From assembly GCA_964621345.1 (NCBI GenBank), contig CAZUON010000001.1, positions 1 to 64,000 of the forward strand: DNA of 64,000 nt. Reading direction: 5' to 3'. Of this stretch, positions 52,056-62,039 are shown in pieces. Each line of letters starts with the position of its first letter. The stretch's first letter is position 1. Under the pieces are notes generated by a model. The model was given only the letters and a program-made list of their open reading frames with translations. It was not told the origin of the DNA and made no database searches. The translations under genes and the position numbers were made by a program. The stretch comes from Glaciecola sp964621345 (GTDB lineage: Bacteria > Pseudomonadota > Gammaproteobacteria > Enterobacterales > Alteromonadaceae).

Positions 52056-53504
52056 ATGAAAAAAATAAGCTGTTTTAAAGCCTACGACATCCGCGGCGAG
52101 TTAATTGCACAACTAGACGAAAATGTCGCGTATAGAGTGGGGCGGGCCTTTGCTTCCTACCTCAAAGCAAGGTCGGTGGTGGTAGGCTCAGATGTCAGAC
52201 ATACCGCTCGCCCCTTGAAGTTAGCCTTAAGCGCAGGGTTAATTGATGGTGGGGCAAAAGTTGTTGATTTAGGTATGGCCGGTACCGAAGAAATATATTT
52301 TGCGACGAAACACCTAAGTGTAGACGGCGGGATTGAAGTCACAGCGAGCCACAACCCCATCAACTACAATGGCATGAAGCTAGTTAAAGCTGGCTCGGTG
52401 CCAATCAGCGGCGACAGTGGCCTTAACGCGATTAAAGAGATAGCAGAAAGTTTTGATGAGGCTCTCGTGCAAGAACGTTTGAACGCTTATGGTGAGAGCG
52501 TGAGCGACCACGCGTTTTTAAGCGGCGAGTCGAGTGTGAAAGAAAGCAATCTATTAGCATCACAATCATATGAACGGGTGAGTTGTGTAAATGATTATAT
52601 CTTGCATCTTTGTGAATACGTCAATGTAGGTAAATTAAAGCCGTTAAAGTTGGTTGTGAACGCAGGAAACGGTGCAGCGGGGCATATTATTGATGCATTG
52701 GAGTTACTGTTTTCTCATCAAAATGTGGCAGTTGAATTCATTAAAGTGCACCACTTAGCAGATGGTGATTTTCCTAATGGCATCCCTAATCCCTTACTCG
52801 TCGAAAATAGAGCGGATACTGCCGAGGCAGTAATTGCGCACAAGGCCGACATGGGCATAGCATGGGATGGTGATTTTGATCGCTGCTTTTTATTCGATGA
52901 AAAAGGCGACTTTATTGAAGGGTATTATATTGTTGGTTTACTTGCGCAGGCCTTTTTGGATAAAGAAAAAGGAGCAAGTATTATTTACGACCCGCGCGTA
53001 TTTTGGAATACCGAAGATATTGTAAAAAGCGCAGGCGGAAAACCGATTAAATCTAAAACCGGTCATGCCTTTATTAAAGAACGCATGCGTAAAGAAGACG
53101 CAATTTATGGCGGTGAAATGAGTGCGCATCATTATTTTCGAGATTTTGCGTATTGCGACTCAGGCATGATCCCCTGGTTGCTGGTTGCCGAGCTTTTATC
53201 TAAAAGCGGGAAGCCTTTGTCTGCTCTAGTTAAAGAGCGCATAGGATTGTATCCATCTTCTGGTGAGATTAACTATCGAGTAGAGGATGCAGGTAAAACC
53301 ATAAAGTCGATCATTGAGCATTTTGAAAAAGATGCGCAAATCATTGATAAAACCGATGGTATTGGTATGGAGTTTGGTGAATGGCGCTTTAATTTACGCA
53401 AGTCTAATACCGAGCCGGTTATTCGTTTAAATGTTGAGTCAAAGGGCGATATCGCTTTAATGAAAGAGCGTACTGCGTTCTTAGAATCCCTTATTACTGG
53501 CTAA
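52056..53504 (+). CDS. cpsG: Phosphomannomutase
   Basis: A 482-residue alpha-D-phosphohexomutase. N-terminal FKAYDIRGEL, the phosphoserine loop TASHNPINYNGMK, the Mg-binding DGDFDRC, the sugar-specificity loop GEMSAHHYF and the C-terminal phosphate-binding RKSNTEPVIRL are all present. It most resembles CpsG/ManB phosphomannomutases, which convert mannose-6-phosphate and mannose-1-phosphate for GDP-mannose synthesis. An insertion of about 30 residues (near 150-180, GESVSDHAFLSGESSVKESN) breaks domain 1 relative to E. coli CpsG. Gene stands alone. Confidence 0.9.
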   Translation: MKKISCFKAYDIRGELIAQLDENVAYRVGRAFASYLKARSVVVGSDVRHTARPLKLALSAGLIDGGAKVVDLGMAGTEEIYFATKHLSVDGGIEVTASHNPINYNGMKLVKAGSVPISGDSGLNAIKEIAESFDEALVQERLNAYGESVSDHAFLSGESSVKESNLLASQSYERVSCVNDYILHLCEYVNVGKLKPLKLVVNAGNGAAGHIIDALELLFSHQNVAVEFIKVHHLADGDFPNGIPNPLLVENRADTAEAVIAHKADMGIAWDGDFDRCFLFDEKGDFIEGYYIVGLLAQAFLDKEKGASIIYDPRVFWNTEDIVKSAGGKPIKSKTGHAFIKERMRKEDAIYGGEMSAHHYFRDFAYCDSGMIPWLLVAELLSKSGKPLSALVKERIGLYPSSGEINYRVEDAGKTIKSIIEHFEKDAQIIDKTDGIGMEFGEWRFNLRKSNTEPVIRLNVESKGDIALMKERTAFLESLITG

Positions 53505-53555
53505 CAGCGATATTAAATTTGGCGTTTAAATTAGCTATAAACTCATGGCCTGCTA

Positions 53556-53972
53556 TTAAATAGAGGCCATGAATAGATGGCTGATGACGACTACGCTTGT
53601 TAAAATTGTGCGTAGAAACGTGTAATCAATCAGAATATCTTTCTCTAGAGCTAACACGTATTTGTCATACATCAATATGCCCACATAAGCGACTGAAAGC
53701 GTGCTTAGCAGCAAGTATCCATCAAGAAATATTAGTGACACCCAAGCAACAATGCTGGGTAACATGGCCACATACAACTGATGGTCTTTGCGTCTATTTT
53801 GCAGGGCATCTAACCAATGAATTCCACCAAAAAAAGACAGAATGATTGCTGAGTACTGCACAAAATAAGTATAGCCTTGATAATAATGAATTTGCCCCGT
53901 CAATACTAAAATTGGAATGCCAATAAAGGGGAGTAGGCCCGCGTAGCCGAGTAATTTTGCAGAAAAGTGCAT
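53556..53972 (-). CDS. DUF3429 family membrane protein
   Basis: A 138-residue inner-membrane protein with four to five hydrophobic segments. The signature QYSAIILSFFGGIHWLDAL and the N-terminal LGYAGLLPFIGIP identify DUF3429. Function unknown. AAGGA before the ATG. Downstream of gltA on the same strand but separated from it by a terminator. Confidence 0.85.
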   Translation of the reverse strand: MHFSAKLLGYAGLLPFIGIPILVLTGQIHYYQGYTYFVQYSAIILSFFGGIHWLDALQNRRKDHQLYVAMLPSIVAWVSLIFLDGYLLLSTLSVAYVGILMYDKYVLALEKDILIDYTFLRTILTSVVVISHLFMASI

Positions 53973-54018
53973 ATCATTCCTTTTGGTGGTTACTTAATAC
54001 TTATGTTGTTTTAAACAC

Positions 54019-54045
54019 AAAAAAAGCGCAATAAGCGCTTTTTTT
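54019..54045 (-). terminator. Rho-independent terminator of gltA
   Basis: Perfect inverted repeat with A7GCGC (54019-54029) and GCGCT7 (54035-54045) and a 5-nt loop; reading on the minus strand it ends in seven T, 39 bp after the gltA stop. Confidence 0.92.
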
Positions 54046-54083
54046 ATTTAATACCTAGTTTACTACTTAACGGAGATGTACGC

Positions 54084-55361
54084 CTATTTGTTTGGCGTAT
54101 ACTCACGTTTGCTGTGTCCTGTATACAGCTGGCGAGGACGACCAATTTTTTGTCCTGGCTGGCTCAGCATTTCATGCCAGTGAGAAATCCAACCAACGGT
54201 TCTTGCAAGTGCAAAGATACAAGTAAACATGTTAGTAGGTATACCAATCGCGCTCAATACAATACCTGAGTAAAAATCAACGTTAGGGAAGAGTTTCTTC
54301 TCGGCAAAGTAGGGGTCGCTTAGTGCAATTCGCTCAAGCTCCATAGCAACTTCGAGTAGCGGGTTTTTCACGTCTAGCTCTTCTAGTACTTCATGGCAGC
54401 TTTCACGCATTACGGTAGCTCGTGGGTCGTGGTTTTTATAAACACGATGACCAAAGCCCATTAAGCGGAAGGGGTCATTTTTGTCTTTAGCACGAGCGAT
54501 AAATTCTGGTATACGCTCTACCGTACCAATCTCTTCTAGCATTCTTAAGCAAGCTTCGTTGGCTCCGCCATGAGCTGGGCCCCAAAGTGATGCAACACCG
54601 GCAGCGATACATGCATAAGGATTAGCGCCTGATGAACCAGCCAAACGAACGGTTGATGTAGACGCGTTTTGCTCATGGTCAGCGTGAAGAATAAATATGC
54701 GATCCATAGCGCGCTCTACTGCTGCACTAATTTTGTAGTCTTCAGCAGGTACAGAAAACATCATGTTTAAGAAGTTTGCTGCATAGCTTAAATCGTTACG
54801 AGGATATACAAAAGGTTGTCCAACGTTGTACTTGTAACACATTGCTACTAATGTTGGCATTTTTGCAATTAAACGATGAGCTGAACGTTTACGCTGTTCA
54901 GGATCTGCTACATCTAAATCACTGTGATAGAATGACGACATCGCACCGACTGTGCCACATAGCATGGCCATTGGGTGAGCGTCATTTCTAAAGCCATGGA
55001 AGAACATATTTAATTGTTCATGCACCATGGTGTGGCGAGTAATGGTTTTTTTGAATTCTTCGTATTCATCTTTAGAAGGTTGGTCACCGTGTAATAACAT
55101 GTGACATACTTCTAAGTAGTCAGAATCGCGTGCAAGGTCTTCAATAGAAAATCCGCGATGCAATAATACGCCTTTAGCTCCGTCTATAAACGTAATGGAA
55201 GATTCGCATGAACCAGTTGCCATAAAGCCTGGGTCAAAAGTGAAGTAGCCTTTACCACCCAAAGCTCTGACATCGATGACCGGATGTCCCTCAGTGCCTT
55301 CTAATATGGGTAACTCGACTTCAACATCACCGGCTTTTAACGTGGCTGATTTATCTGTCAT
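54084..55361 (-). CDS. gltA: Citrate synthase (type II)
   Basis: A 425-residue citrate synthase of the hexameric, NADH-sensitive proteobacterial type. The N-terminal beta domain (DVEVELPILEGTEGHPVIDVRAL), ATGSCESSITFIDG, catalytic His in GPAHGGANEA and in GFGHRVYKNHDPRA, and the Asp near FYSGIVLSAIG are visible. ATG 55361 has AGGAG 8 nt upstream. It is divergent from sdhCDAB, the standard arrangement, so citrate synthase and the rest of the cycle can be regulated from one intergenic region. Confidence 0.98.
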   Translation of the reverse strand: MTDKSATLKAGDVEVELPILEGTEGHPVIDVRALGGKGYFTFDPGFMATGSCESSITFIDGAKGVLLHRGFSIEDLARDSDYLEVCHMLLHGDQPSKDEYEEFKKTITRHTMVHEQLNMFFHGFRNDAHPMAMLCGTVGAMSSFYHSDLDVADPEQRKRSAHRLIAKMPTLVAMCYKYNVGQPFVYPRNDLSYAANFLNMMFSVPAEDYKISAAVERAMDRIFILHADHEQNASTSTVRLAGSSGANPYACIAAGVASLWGPAHGGANEACLRMLEEIGTVERIPEFIARAKDKNDPFRLMGFGHRVYKNHDPRATVMRESCHEVLEELDVKNPLLEVAMELERIALSDPYFAEKKLFPNVDFYSGIVLSAIGIPTNMFTCIFALARTVGWISHWHEMLSQPGQKIGRPRQLYTGHSKREYTPNK

Positions 55362-55370
55362 GAAATACAC

Positions 55371-55811
55371 TCCTAAGTTGATGTTCCGGCATTAAACGGA
55401 AAAAATGCATAAATTGTTCACATTGCGCAACAAATGGGTCATATATGTGCAAAAAGTGCCGATATTCTTAACCTAATGAAGTGTTAAGTCAATTTAAATG
55501 CAGATCTGCTCAATATATATTCTGAATAACGAGGATGTATAAAGGTCTATAAACAATTGTTTACGACTAAAGTCCTAACATATAACAATTCGTTGCTATT
55601 AGTATTGCAGGTTGGTATATTTCAAACCCACTGAATTTAAAGGGTTATTTTAGTAATAACTTATTAAAATTTCATTCACAAGCAGTTAACAAATGTTTGC
55701 GCTTTTAGTACCAAATTCAGTGCTAAATTAACGTGCAAAAACACACAACTCACGTTGCTAACCAAGAGCTTAGGTTTGAGGTGGCAATAGGACAACAACA
55801 GGCGTTTTATT
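55371..55811. promoter_or_regulatory. gltA-sdhC divergent control region
   Basis: About 440 bp, AT-rich, no credible gene. It must contain promoters for gltA (leftward) and sdhCDAB (rightward). TTAA-rich stretches such as GTGTTAAG (55481-55488) and AGTTAACAAATG (55684-55695) could be regulator sites (ArcA boxes are known here in E. coli), but none matches well enough to call. Confidence 0.5.
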
Positions 55812-56186
55812 GTGAAAAAACAAAGACCAGTCAATTTAGATTTAACCACAATCAAATTACCTTCTGCAGGCAAAGCTTCGATATTGCACCGCGTCACGGG
55901 CGTAGCAATGTTCTTTGCACTTTTATTCGTTATTTGGGCTTGGGCAACATCGGTAAGTTCAGCTGAAGGTTTCGTTAAAGTACAAGATATTATGCAGGGC
56001 GTGTTTGGATACATTATCGCTTTGGGCACTTTATCTGCTTTGTCATATCATTTTATCGGCGGTGTACGTCACGTAATTATGGATATGGGTCATTGGGAAG
56101 AGCTTCAGTCAGGTAACACAAGTGCGAATGTCGCCATTGGCTTGTGGATATTGGTCACAGTCGTTTTAGGAGTAGTGTTATGGTAA
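55812..56186 (+). CDS. sdhC: Succinate dehydrogenase cytochrome b556 subunit
   Basis: A 124-residue membrane subunit with three helices. Typical features are KKQRPVNLDLTTIKLP at the start, the quinone-site sequence SILHRVTGVAMF and the heme-ligand histidine in YHFIGGVRHVIMDMGHW. GTG start. sdhD overlaps its end by 7 bp. Confidence 0.96.
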   Translation: MKKQRPVNLDLTTIKLPSAGKASILHRVTGVAMFFALLFVIWAWATSVSSAEGFVKVQDIMQGVFGYIIALGTLSALSYHFIGGVRHVIMDMGHWEELQSGNTSANVAIGLWILVTVVLGVVLW

Positions 56187-56527
56187 CTAATCAAGCGTCA
56201 ATCAAACGTAACGGTATTCAAGATTACGTTACTCTTAGGGCGTCAGCAGCGATTATTTCTGCGTTCTCGATTTTCATGGTGTACTTCTTTATTTCCACCC
56301 CAGAGGTAACCTTTGAGTTGTGGCAAGGTTTATTTGCCTCCATATATATGAAAGCATTCACCTTGTTAACGTTAATTGCAATTTTGATGCATGTGCGAAT
56401 TGGTCTTTGGCAAGTACTGACCGACTACGTTAAAGCGCACAAGCTTCGAATTATCTTGCAGTTTGCTTTGAATCTACTTGCCTTCGCATATGTTGCGGTT
56501 GGTTTGTTTGTTTTGTGGGGTATTTGA
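56180..56527 (+). CDS. sdhD: Succinate dehydrogenase membrane anchor subunit
   Basis: A 115-residue three-helix anchor from ATG 56180. ILMHVRIGLWQVLTDYVK carries the second heme-ligand histidine. It starts within the sdhC stop region and ends 1 bp before sdhA; this gives compact translational coupling. Confidence 0.95.
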   Translation: MVTNQASIKRNGIQDYVTLRASAAIISAFSIFMVYFFISTPEVTFELWQGLFASIYMKAFTLLTLIAILMHVRIGLWQVLTDYVKAHKLRIILQFALNLLAFAYVAVGLFVLWGI

Positions 56528-56528
56528 T

Positions 56529-58301
56529 ATGACATTACCAGTTCATGAGTTTGACGCAGTAGTAATTGGCGCCGGTGGCGCAGGTATGCGAGCCGCCCTA
56601 CAGATTTCGCAGTCGGGACGTTCGTGTGCACTTTTATCAAAAGTTTTTCCAACTCGCTCTCACACCGTGTCGGCGCAAGGCGGGATTACAGTAGCTTTGG
56701 GCAATTCCCACGAAGATAATTGGGAATGGCACATGTACGACACAGTCAAAGGGTCTGACTACATCGGCGACCAAGAAGCTGTTGAGTATATGTGTAAGAC
56801 GGGTCCAGAAGCGATCATCGAATTAGAAAATATGGGGCTGCCGTTTTCACGTTTTGAAAACGGAAAGGTTTATCAGCGCCCATTTGGTGGACAATCAAGA
56901 AACTTTGGCGGTGAGCAAGCTGCTCGAACCGCAGCAGCGGCTGACCGTACCGGTCACGCACTCTTGCATTTGCTCTATCAACAAAACGTAAAAAACAAAA
57001 CAAAAGTATTTAGCGAATGGTACGCACTTGATTTGGTTAAAAACCAACAAGGGCAAGTAGTGGGTTGTACAGCTATCGATATCGAAAGCGGTGAGCTTGT
57101 TTACTTCAAATCTAAAGCGGTTGTGCTAGCAACTGGCGGTGCAGGGCGTATATATGCGTCTACTACCAATGCACATATCAATACAGGCGACGGTATCGGC
57201 ATGGCAATGCGTGCTGGCGTACCTGCCCAAGATATGGAAATGTGGCAATTCCACCCAACCGGTATTGCAGGTGCGGGAACGTTAGTAACAGAAGGTTGTC
57301 GCGGAGAAGGTGGTTACCTTCTTAACAAAGACGGCGAACGTTTCATGGAACGTTACGCGCCAAACGCAAAAGATTTGGCTGGACGCGACGTTGTTGCTCG
57401 CTCAATGATGACCGAAATACGCGAAGGCCGCGGTTGTGAAGGACCTTGGGGGACTCACATTAAACTTAAGTTAGACCACTTAGGTAAAGACGTACTTGAG
57501 TCTCGTTTGCCGGGTATTCTTGAACTATCGCGCACCTTTGCACACGTTGACCCGGTAAAAGAGCCAATTCCTGTAATTCCAACTTGTCACTATATGATGG
57601 GTGGAATTCCAACTAACGTAGATGGTCAAGTTATTGGTATCGATAAGGACGGTAACGAATCACACGTTGATGGTTTATTCGCATGTGGTGAGATTGCATG
57701 TGTATCGGTACACGGAGCTAACCGCCTTGGTGGTAACTCGTTGCTTGATTTGGTGGTATTTGGTCGTGCAACTGGTTTACATCTTGGCAAAAATCTTGAA
57801 CAGATCGATATTAAGTCTGATGCTTCTGAGTCTGATCTCGACGCCGCTATGGCGCGTTTCAATCGCTGGGAGCACTCTGAAAAGGGTAAAGGTGAAGATC
57901 CCGTTCAAATTAAGAAAGATATGCAAAAATGCATGCAGCTTAACTTTTCGGTATTTCGTGAAGGTGACGCAATGGCAGAAGGCCTTAAAGAGCTTTCTGA
58001 AATTCGTGAGCGTCTTGCTAATGCCCGTCTTGACGATAAGAGCAGCGACTTTAACACCCAACGTATTGAGTGTTTAGAACTCGACAACTTGATGGAAACA
58101 GCTTACAGCACTGCGGTAGCTGCGAACTTTAGAACAGAAAGTCGTGGTGCCCACAGTCGTTTTGATTTCACCGAGCGTGATGATGAAAATTGGTTATGTC
58201 ACTCAGTTTATTTGCCTGAGTCTGACTCAATGATAAAACGTGACGTAAACATGGCACCGAAGTTGAGGGAAGCATTCCCTCCTAAAGTGCGTTCGTATTA
58301 A
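56529..58301 (+). CDS. sdhA: Succinate dehydrogenase flavoprotein subunit
   Basis: A 590-residue flavoprotein from ATG 56529. FAD-binding AVVIGAGGAGMRAALQ, the FAD-linking histidine in RSHTVSAQGGI, the substrate-site QFHPTGIAGAG, the active arginine region in EGCRGEGGYLLN and HGANRLGGNSLLDLVVFGR are present. Full family length. Catalyses succinate to fumarate oxidation with electrons passed to SdhB. Confidence 0.98.
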   Translation: MTLPVHEFDAVVIGAGGAGMRAALQISQSGRSCALLSKVFPTRSHTVSAQGGITVALGNSHEDNWEWHMYDTVKGSDYIGDQEAVEYMCKTGPEAIIELENMGLPFSRFENGKVYQRPFGGQSRNFGGEQAARTAAAADRTGHALLHLLYQQNVKNKTKVFSEWYALDLVKNQQGQVVGCTAIDIESGELVYFKSKAVVLATGGAGRIYASTTNAHINTGDGIGMAMRAGVPAQDMEMWQFHPTGIAGAGTLVTEGCRGEGGYLLNKDGERFMERYAPNAKDLAGRDVVARSMMTEIREGRGCEGPWGTHIKLKLDHLGKDVLESRLPGILELSRTFAHVDPVKEPIPVIPTCHYMMGGIPTNVDGQVIGIDKDGNESHVDGLFACGEIACVSVHGANRLGGNSLLDLVVFGRATGLHLGKNLEQIDIKSDASESDLDAAMARFNRWEHSEKGKGEDPVQIKKDMQKCMQLNFSVFREGDAMAEGLKELSEIRERLANARLDDKSSDFNTQRIECLELDNLMETAYSTAVAANFRTESRGAHSRFDFTERDDENWLCHSVYLPESDSMIKRDVNMAPKLREAFPPKVRSY

Positions 58302-58314
58302 TAGGAGCACCCTG

Positions 58315-59025
58315 ATGCAACTTACTTTTTCAATTTATCGCTATAATCCAGAAGTGGACGATGCGCCTCGCATGGAAGACTACCAATTAGAGGTAGAAGA
58401 AGGGCAAGATATGATGGTACTTGATGCGCTAATCGCGCTGAAAGAAAAAGATCCATCATTAGCTTTCCGTCGTTCGTGCCGTGAGGGCGTTTGTGGTTCC
58501 GACGGTATGAACATGAATGGCAAAAACGGTTTGGCATGTATCACGCCCCTGTCAGCTTTAGGTAAGGGGAAAATCGTTGTTCGTCCTTTACCTGGGTTGC
58601 CTGTAGTACGAGATCTGGTTGTTGATTTAACTCAATTCTATACTCAGTATGAAAAAATCAAGCCTTTCTTAATTAACGATGGCAAACAGCCACCGGCAAG
58701 AGAGCATCTGCAGAGCCCAGAGGACCGCGCTAAGTTAGATGGACTGTACGAATGTATCTTATGTGCATGCTGTTCAACTTCATGCCCATCATTTTGGTGG
58801 AACCCAGATAAGTTCATTGGTCCGGCCGGCTTGTTGCACGCATATCGCTTTTTAACCGATACGCGCGACACCGCAACTGACGAAAGGCTGAATGATCTTG
58901 ATGATGCATTTAGCGTTTTTAGATGTCACAGCATCATGAATTGCGTCAGTGTATGTCCAAAAGGATTAAATCCTACTAAAGCAATTGGTCAAATAAAATC
59001 AATGTTATTGCAAAGAGCAGTGTAA
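58315..59025 (+). CDS. sdhB: Succinate dehydrogenase iron-sulfur subunit
   Basis: A 236-residue subunit with three clusters: the 2Fe-2S motif CREGVCGSDGMNMNG, the 4Fe-4S motif CILCACCSTSCPS and the 3Fe-4S motif CHSIMNCVSVCPKGLNP. AGGAG precedes the start (58303-58307). A terminator follows, so sdhCDAB and sucAB are probably separate transcripts with possible read-through. Confidence 0.98.
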   Translation: MQLTFSIYRYNPEVDDAPRMEDYQLEVEEGQDMMVLDALIALKEKDPSLAFRRSCREGVCGSDGMNMNGKNGLACITPLSALGKGKIVVRPLPGLPVVRDLVVDLTQFYTQYEKIKPFLINDGKQPPAREHLQSPEDRAKLDGLYECILCACCSTSCPSFWWNPDKFIGPAGLLHAYRFLTDTRDTATDERLNDLDDAFSVFRCHSIMNCVSVCPKGLNPTKAIGQIKSMLLQRAV

Positions 59026-59056
59026 TTGACTGCAGATTTCTTAAGATTTGCCGATT

Positions 59057-59096
59057 AAAAATAGCCGTCCAATAGTGGATGGCTATTTTTTTGCCA
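59057..59096 (+). terminator. Rho-independent terminator of sdhCDAB
   Basis: 15-bp stem with one G-T pair (59057-59071 with 59076-59090), 4-nt loop and a seven-T tract (59086-59092). Confidence 0.92.
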
Positions 59097-59145
59097 TAAA
59101 AAGCACTTTTTTTCTATTTTTAGTTACCACTATAGTGTTAGGCGA

Positions 59146-59174
59146 TTTAAAAAAAAATTTACTTAGAATACAAT
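59146..59174 (+). promoter_or_regulatory. Candidate sucA promoter
   Basis: TTTAAA (59146-59151), 17-bp spacer, TACAAT (59169-59174), placed after the sdhB terminator and 31 bp before sucA. The -10 matches consensus at five positions. Confidence 0.4.
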
Positions 59175-59204
59175 AGAGTCTACAAACGATATCAAGGCTA
59201 AACG

Positions 59205-62030
59205 ATGCAAAATAGCGTGATGAAAGCATGGTGGGATTCCTCTCATATGGCAGGCGGTAATGCAGCCTATGTAGAAGAGCTCTACGAATCATATCTCGAA
59301 AACCCGCAAGACACTCCCGACAATTGGAAAGCGATCTTTGACGAATTGCCCTCAATCGATGGTGTGTCGGTAGAAAGTAACCACAGTTCCATTCGCGAAG
59401 AATTCAAAAAAATGGCCAGTCTTGGCCCTGCTGCGCGCATGGGTGCTCCCACATCAAATGCTGGCGACATAGCTACAGATGATCGTCAGGTTAAAGTATT
59501 GCAGCTGATTAATGCTTATCGTTTTCGTGGCCATCAGCATGCGAATCTCGATCCGCTGGGTTTATGGAAGCAACCGCGAGTACGTGACTTAGAGTTGTCT
59601 CATCATAATCTAAAAGAAACTGACTTTGATACCCTGTTCAATTTGGGTTCTTATGCAGTTGATGCCGAGAAAATGCAGCTTGGAGACTTATTTAAATCGT
59701 TAAATCGCACTTATTGCGGTTCGATTGGCTCTGAATACATGCATATCACCGATACTGAACAAAAGCGTTGGTTGCAACAACGTATTGAATCGGTTGAAGC
59801 GCGCCCTGTGATTGAGCGTGACGAAAAAATTAAAATTTTAAAAGGGCTTATTGCTGCAGATGGTATGGAAAAATACCTAGGCTCTAAGTTTACAGGTGCA
59901 AAACGCTTTTCGCTTGAAGGCGGCGATGCGCTTATCCCAATGCTCAAAGGGCTTATCACGGAAGCTGGCGCGAATGGTGCTAAAGAAGTAGTGCTGGGCA
60001 TGGCGCACCGTGGTCGATTGAATGTTCTTGTAAACGTCTTGGGTAAAAACCCATCAGTGTTGTTTGATGAATTTGCCGGTAAACACGATGATTCGTTAGG
60101 CGCGGGTGATGTAAAATACCATGCGGGTTTCTCCTCTGATTTTGCTACGCCAGGCGGTAATGTTCACTTAGCGTTAGCATTTAACCCGTCACATTTAGAA
60201 ATTGTTAACCCCGTTGTAATGGGCTCAGTAAGAGCACGTTTAGTGCGTCGTAATTGTAAAGACGGCTCTGCGGTATTACCCATTTCAATTCATGGTGACT
60301 CTGCAATTGCTGGGCAAGGTGTTGTTCAAGAAACCTTTAACATGTCGCAAACTCGAGGATTCTCAGTTGGCGGTACAGTAAGAATAGTTATTAACAATCA
60401 GGTTGGCTTTACAACGTCGAAAACAGAAGATACGCGCTCTACGCAGTATTGTACTGATATCGCTAAAATGGTTCAGGCACCTATTTTCCATGTGAATGCC
60501 GACGACCCGGAAGCGGTAATGTTTGTGACTAAACTTGCTTTAGATTATCGCAACAAATTTAAACGAGATGTAGTGATTGATTTGGTGTGCTACCGCCGCC
60601 ATGGTCACAATGAGGCTGATGAGCCAAATGCAACTCAACCTCTGATGTATCAGAAGATTAAAAAGCACGCTGTACCAAGAGAAATCTATGCGAATCAACT
60701 TATCGCGGAAGGTTCAGTAGAGAAGCATGAAGTTGAACGCCTGATGGCTGAATATCGTTCAGCACTTGATCACGGTGCTTGCGTTGTTGAAGAATGGCGT
60801 CCAATGACCGAGCATTCGGTTGATTGGTCTCCTTACCTTGGACACGACTGGACAGTTGACTACGATGCCAGTTTAAGCAATGAGCAGTTAGTGACTCTTG
60901 GTAAAGCCTTAACGACAATTCCAGAGAGCCATCGCTTGCAGTCGCGTGTCAACAAGTTGTACAACGACCGCCGCACAATGATTGACGGCGAGCGTTTGTT
61001 AGACTGGGGTATGGCAGAGAACCTAGCGTATGCCGCTATCTTAAAAGATGGCACTAACATTCGTTTAACCGGCCAAGATTCAGGCCGTGGTACCTTCTTC
61101 CATCGCCATGCCGTATTGCATGGCCAAGATTCTGGTGAAGAGTATATGCCTCTGCAGCACATTGCTGATGAGCAGGGTACCATTGAGATATATGACTCGG
61201 TGCTTTCTGAAGAAGCAGTAATGGCCTTTGAATATGGTTATGCAACCGCAGAGCCTGGCACAATGACCATTTGGGAAGCGCAGTTTGGTGACTTTGCAAA
61301 CGGCGCTCAGGTCGTATTTGATCAGTTTTTATCCTCAGGTGAAGCAAAATGGGGCAGGTTATGCGGCCTAACTGTATTGCTTCCTCATGGCTATGAAGGT
61401 CAAGGTCCTGAGCACAGCTCTGCGAGACTAGAACGTTTCTTACAACTTTGTGCTGACCATAACTGGCAAGTCTGTGTGCCGTCTACGCCTGCCCAGGTGT
61501 ATAACATGTTGCGCAGACAATCTGTACGTCCAATGCGTCGTCCGCTAATTGTAATGTCGCCTAAATCTTTGTTGCGTCATCCTTTGGCGGTGAGCAGTTT
61601 AGATGAGCTTGGTGCTGGCGTATTCCAAAACGTGATTGACGAAATCGACGAGCTAACAACGAAGAAGGTTAAACGCGTTGTAATGTGTTCTGGTAAAGTT
61701 TACTACGACTTACTCGAACAAAGACGCAAGAACGAACAAGATGACGTCGCTATTATTCGTGTAGAGCAACTTTATCCTTTCCCTGCAGAAGAGATGGCTA
61801 AAGTGGTTGAAAAATATAAGCACGTTAAAGATTGGGTATGGTGCCAAGAAGAGCCTCAAAACCAGGGCGCATGGTATTGTACACAACATAATTTTTGGCA
61901 ATCGGTACCAAAAGATGCCAAGTTAAGCTATGCAGGTCGCAATGCCTCTGCCTCTCCAGCGGTGGGTTATGTATCTGTTCACAATCAGCAACAAAAAGCG
62001 TTGATTGAAGACGCACTTACAATTAAATAA
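59205..62030 (+). CDS. sucA: 2-oxoglutarate dehydrogenase E1 component
   Basis: A 941-residue thiamine-diphosphate enzyme, close to the usual 933-945. Features include an N-terminal SsnA-like tail (MAGGNAAYVEELYESYL), the RFRGHQHANLDPLGL segment, MAHRGRLNVLVNVLGK, the ThDP-binding GDSAIAGQG, and transketolase-like C-terminal GQDSGRGTFFHRHAVLHGQ and SQFENAxF-type EAQFGDFANGAQ. It decarboxylates 2-oxoglutarate and passes the succinyl group to SucB. sucB follows after 9 bp. Confidence 0.98.
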   Translation: MQNSVMKAWWDSSHMAGGNAAYVEELYESYLENPQDTPDNWKAIFDELPSIDGVSVESNHSSIREEFKKMASLGPAARMGAPTSNAGDIATDDRQVKVLQLINAYRFRGHQHANLDPLGLWKQPRVRDLELSHHNLKETDFDTLFNLGSYAVDAEKMQLGDLFKSLNRTYCGSIGSEYMHITDTEQKRWLQQRIESVEARPVIERDEKIKILKGLIAADGMEKYLGSKFTGAKRFSLEGGDALIPMLKGLITEAGANGAKEVVLGMAHRGRLNVLVNVLGKNPSVLFDEFAGKHDDSLGAGDVKYHAGFSSDFATPGGNVHLALAFNPSHLEIVNPVVMGSVRARLVRRNCKDGSAVLPISIHGDSAIAGQGVVQETFNMSQTRGFSVGGTVRIVINNQVGFTTSKTEDTRSTQYCTDIAKMVQAPIFHVNADDPEAVMFVTKLALDYRNKFKRDVVIDLVCYRRHGHNEADEPNATQPLMYQKIKKHAVPREIYANQLIAEGSVEKHEVERLMAEYRSALDHGACVVEEWRPMTEHSVDWSPYLGHDWTVDYDASLSNEQLVTLGKALTTIPESHRLQSRVNKLYNDRRTMIDGERLLDWGMAENLAYAAILKDGTNIRLTGQDSGRGTFFHRHAVLHGQDSGEEYMPLQHIADEQGTIEIYDSVLSEEAVMAFEYGYATAEPGTMTIWEAQFGDFANGAQVVFDQFLSSGEAKWGRLCGLTVLLPHGYEGQGPEHSSARLERFLQLCADHNWQVCVPSTPAQVYNMLRRQSVRPMRRPLIVMSPKSLLRHPLAVSSLDELGAGVFQNVIDEIDELTTKKVKRVVMCSGKVYYDLLEQRRKNEQDDVAIIRVEQLYPFPAEEMAKVVEKYKHVKDWVWCQEEPQNQGAWYCTQHNFWQSVPKDAKLSYAGRNASASPAVGYVSVHNQQQKALIEDALTIK

Positions 62031-62039
62031 GGAACCCCA

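Noticed and set aside
55371..55811. ArcA or CRP sites in the gltA-sdhC gap
   Set aside because: TTAA-rich words are present, but none fits the known consensus well enough in an AT-rich region.
57622..58077. 151-codon frame inside sdhA
   Set aside because: It is a +1 shadow of a fully conserved housekeeping gene.
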